Source: DAOTVS01 sp034436375 (lineage in GTDB: Bacteria > Chloroflexota > Anaerolineae > SpSt-313). Taken from it: a DNA stretch of 12,804 nucleotides. Below the pieces are notes generated by a model that saw only the letters and a program-made list of their open reading frames with translations, had not been told where the DNA came from and did no database searches. The stretch's first letter is position 1, and every line of letters begins with the position of its first letter. The stretch spans positions 1 through 12,804 of the forward strand of contig DAOTVS010000063.1 of the NCBI GenBank assembly GCA_034436375.1. The letters are read 5' to 3'. Positions 12,689 through 12,804 of the stretch are shown piece after piece. The translations under genes and the position numbers were made by a program.

Positions 12689-12804
12689 TTTGAGCCTATC
12701 ACTACAGCCGTACTTACCCATCGGGGCGCGGATCCCATCCGGGCATCGCGCTTCGCACGCGACCGGAGTGGAGCCATTCGGGGGGATTTGGCGGGTTGCC
12801 TGCA
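12689..12804. other. Window-edge stretch, no gene supported
   Basis: GC-rich. One minus-strand frame is open from the window edge down to a stop at 12587-12589, but its translation has no recognisable domain, uses codons unlike the neighbours, and crosses the promoter-like module. A plus-strand frame is open from about 12653 to the edge without a good start. I see nothing else. Confidence 0.3.

Noticed and set aside
12587..12804. Minus-strand frame open to the window edge, possible 3' end of an upstream gene
   Set aside because: The translation is Cys/Pro/Ser-rich without recognisable motifs, codon use differs from the neighbours, and it crosses the conserved promoter-like module. Sequence beyond the edge would settle it.
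1..12804. CRISPR array, tRNA or insertion sequence
   Set aside because: No regularly spaced repeats, no cloverleaf with a CCA-type end and no transposase-like translation were seen in either strand.

Overview
The window is a one-directional surface-polysaccharide (or other envelope glycopolymer) biosynthesis island. All nine genes I can support lie on the minus strand, so transcription runs from high to low coordinates. The coding DNA is GC-rich, with dense shadow ORFs on the plus strand. The mix of a WcaI/WbuB-like glycosyltransferase, a large fused fucokinase/GDP-fucose pyrophosphorylase, a FemAB-like acyltransferase and a CapA/ATP-grasp group suggests a high-GC environmental bacterium. Chloroflexota (Anaerolineae-like) is my best guess, but that is inference from gene style only. 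There is no rRNA, tRNA, CRISPR array or recognisable insertion sequence.

Region A (12281-12804) has no convincing gene. It holds a candidate promoter (12626-12688), then a leader of about 340 nt containing a 5' hairpin, a strong intrinsic terminator (15-bp stem plus U5) and a nested stem-loop. Region B (6091-12280) carries a GT4 glycosyltransferase, a GNAT/FemAB-like acyltransferase, a small Cys-rich protein of unknown function, and fkp (L-fucose to GDP-L-fucose salvage). Region C (5137-6090) carries a membrane-anchored YdcF/SanA-like (DUF218) protein with its own promoter-like module, and a hairpin-rich 165-bp gap. Region D (1-5136) is a tightly packed block with overlapping or nearly touching genes: a P-loop kinase, a CapA-family metallophosphatase-fold protein, an ATP-grasp ligase, a formyltransferase-like/beta-propeller fusion resembling the N-terminal part of plant GINT1-type proteins, and a GT4 enzyme cut by the window edge.

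Working model (inference): fkp supplies GDP-fucose, the two GT4 enzymes extend a glycan, and the GNAT, ATP-grasp and formyltransferase-like proteins add acyl or amino-acid-like decorations. CapA and the YdcF-like protein act at the envelope. No flippase, polymerase, export ATPase or initiating phosphoglycosyltransferase is in the window, so the locus must extend beyond it.

The most unusual signal is not a gene. The region before the YdcF-like gene and the region before the first GT4 gene share a segment of about 62 bp in the same orientation: a TATACT -10-like box, a GGTTAC-N6-GTAGC dyad at identical spacing, and a conserved block further upstream. One copy is followed at once by its gene. 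The other is followed by the long leader with a terminator. This suggests one regulator controlling two transcription units, one of them with an added attenuation step.
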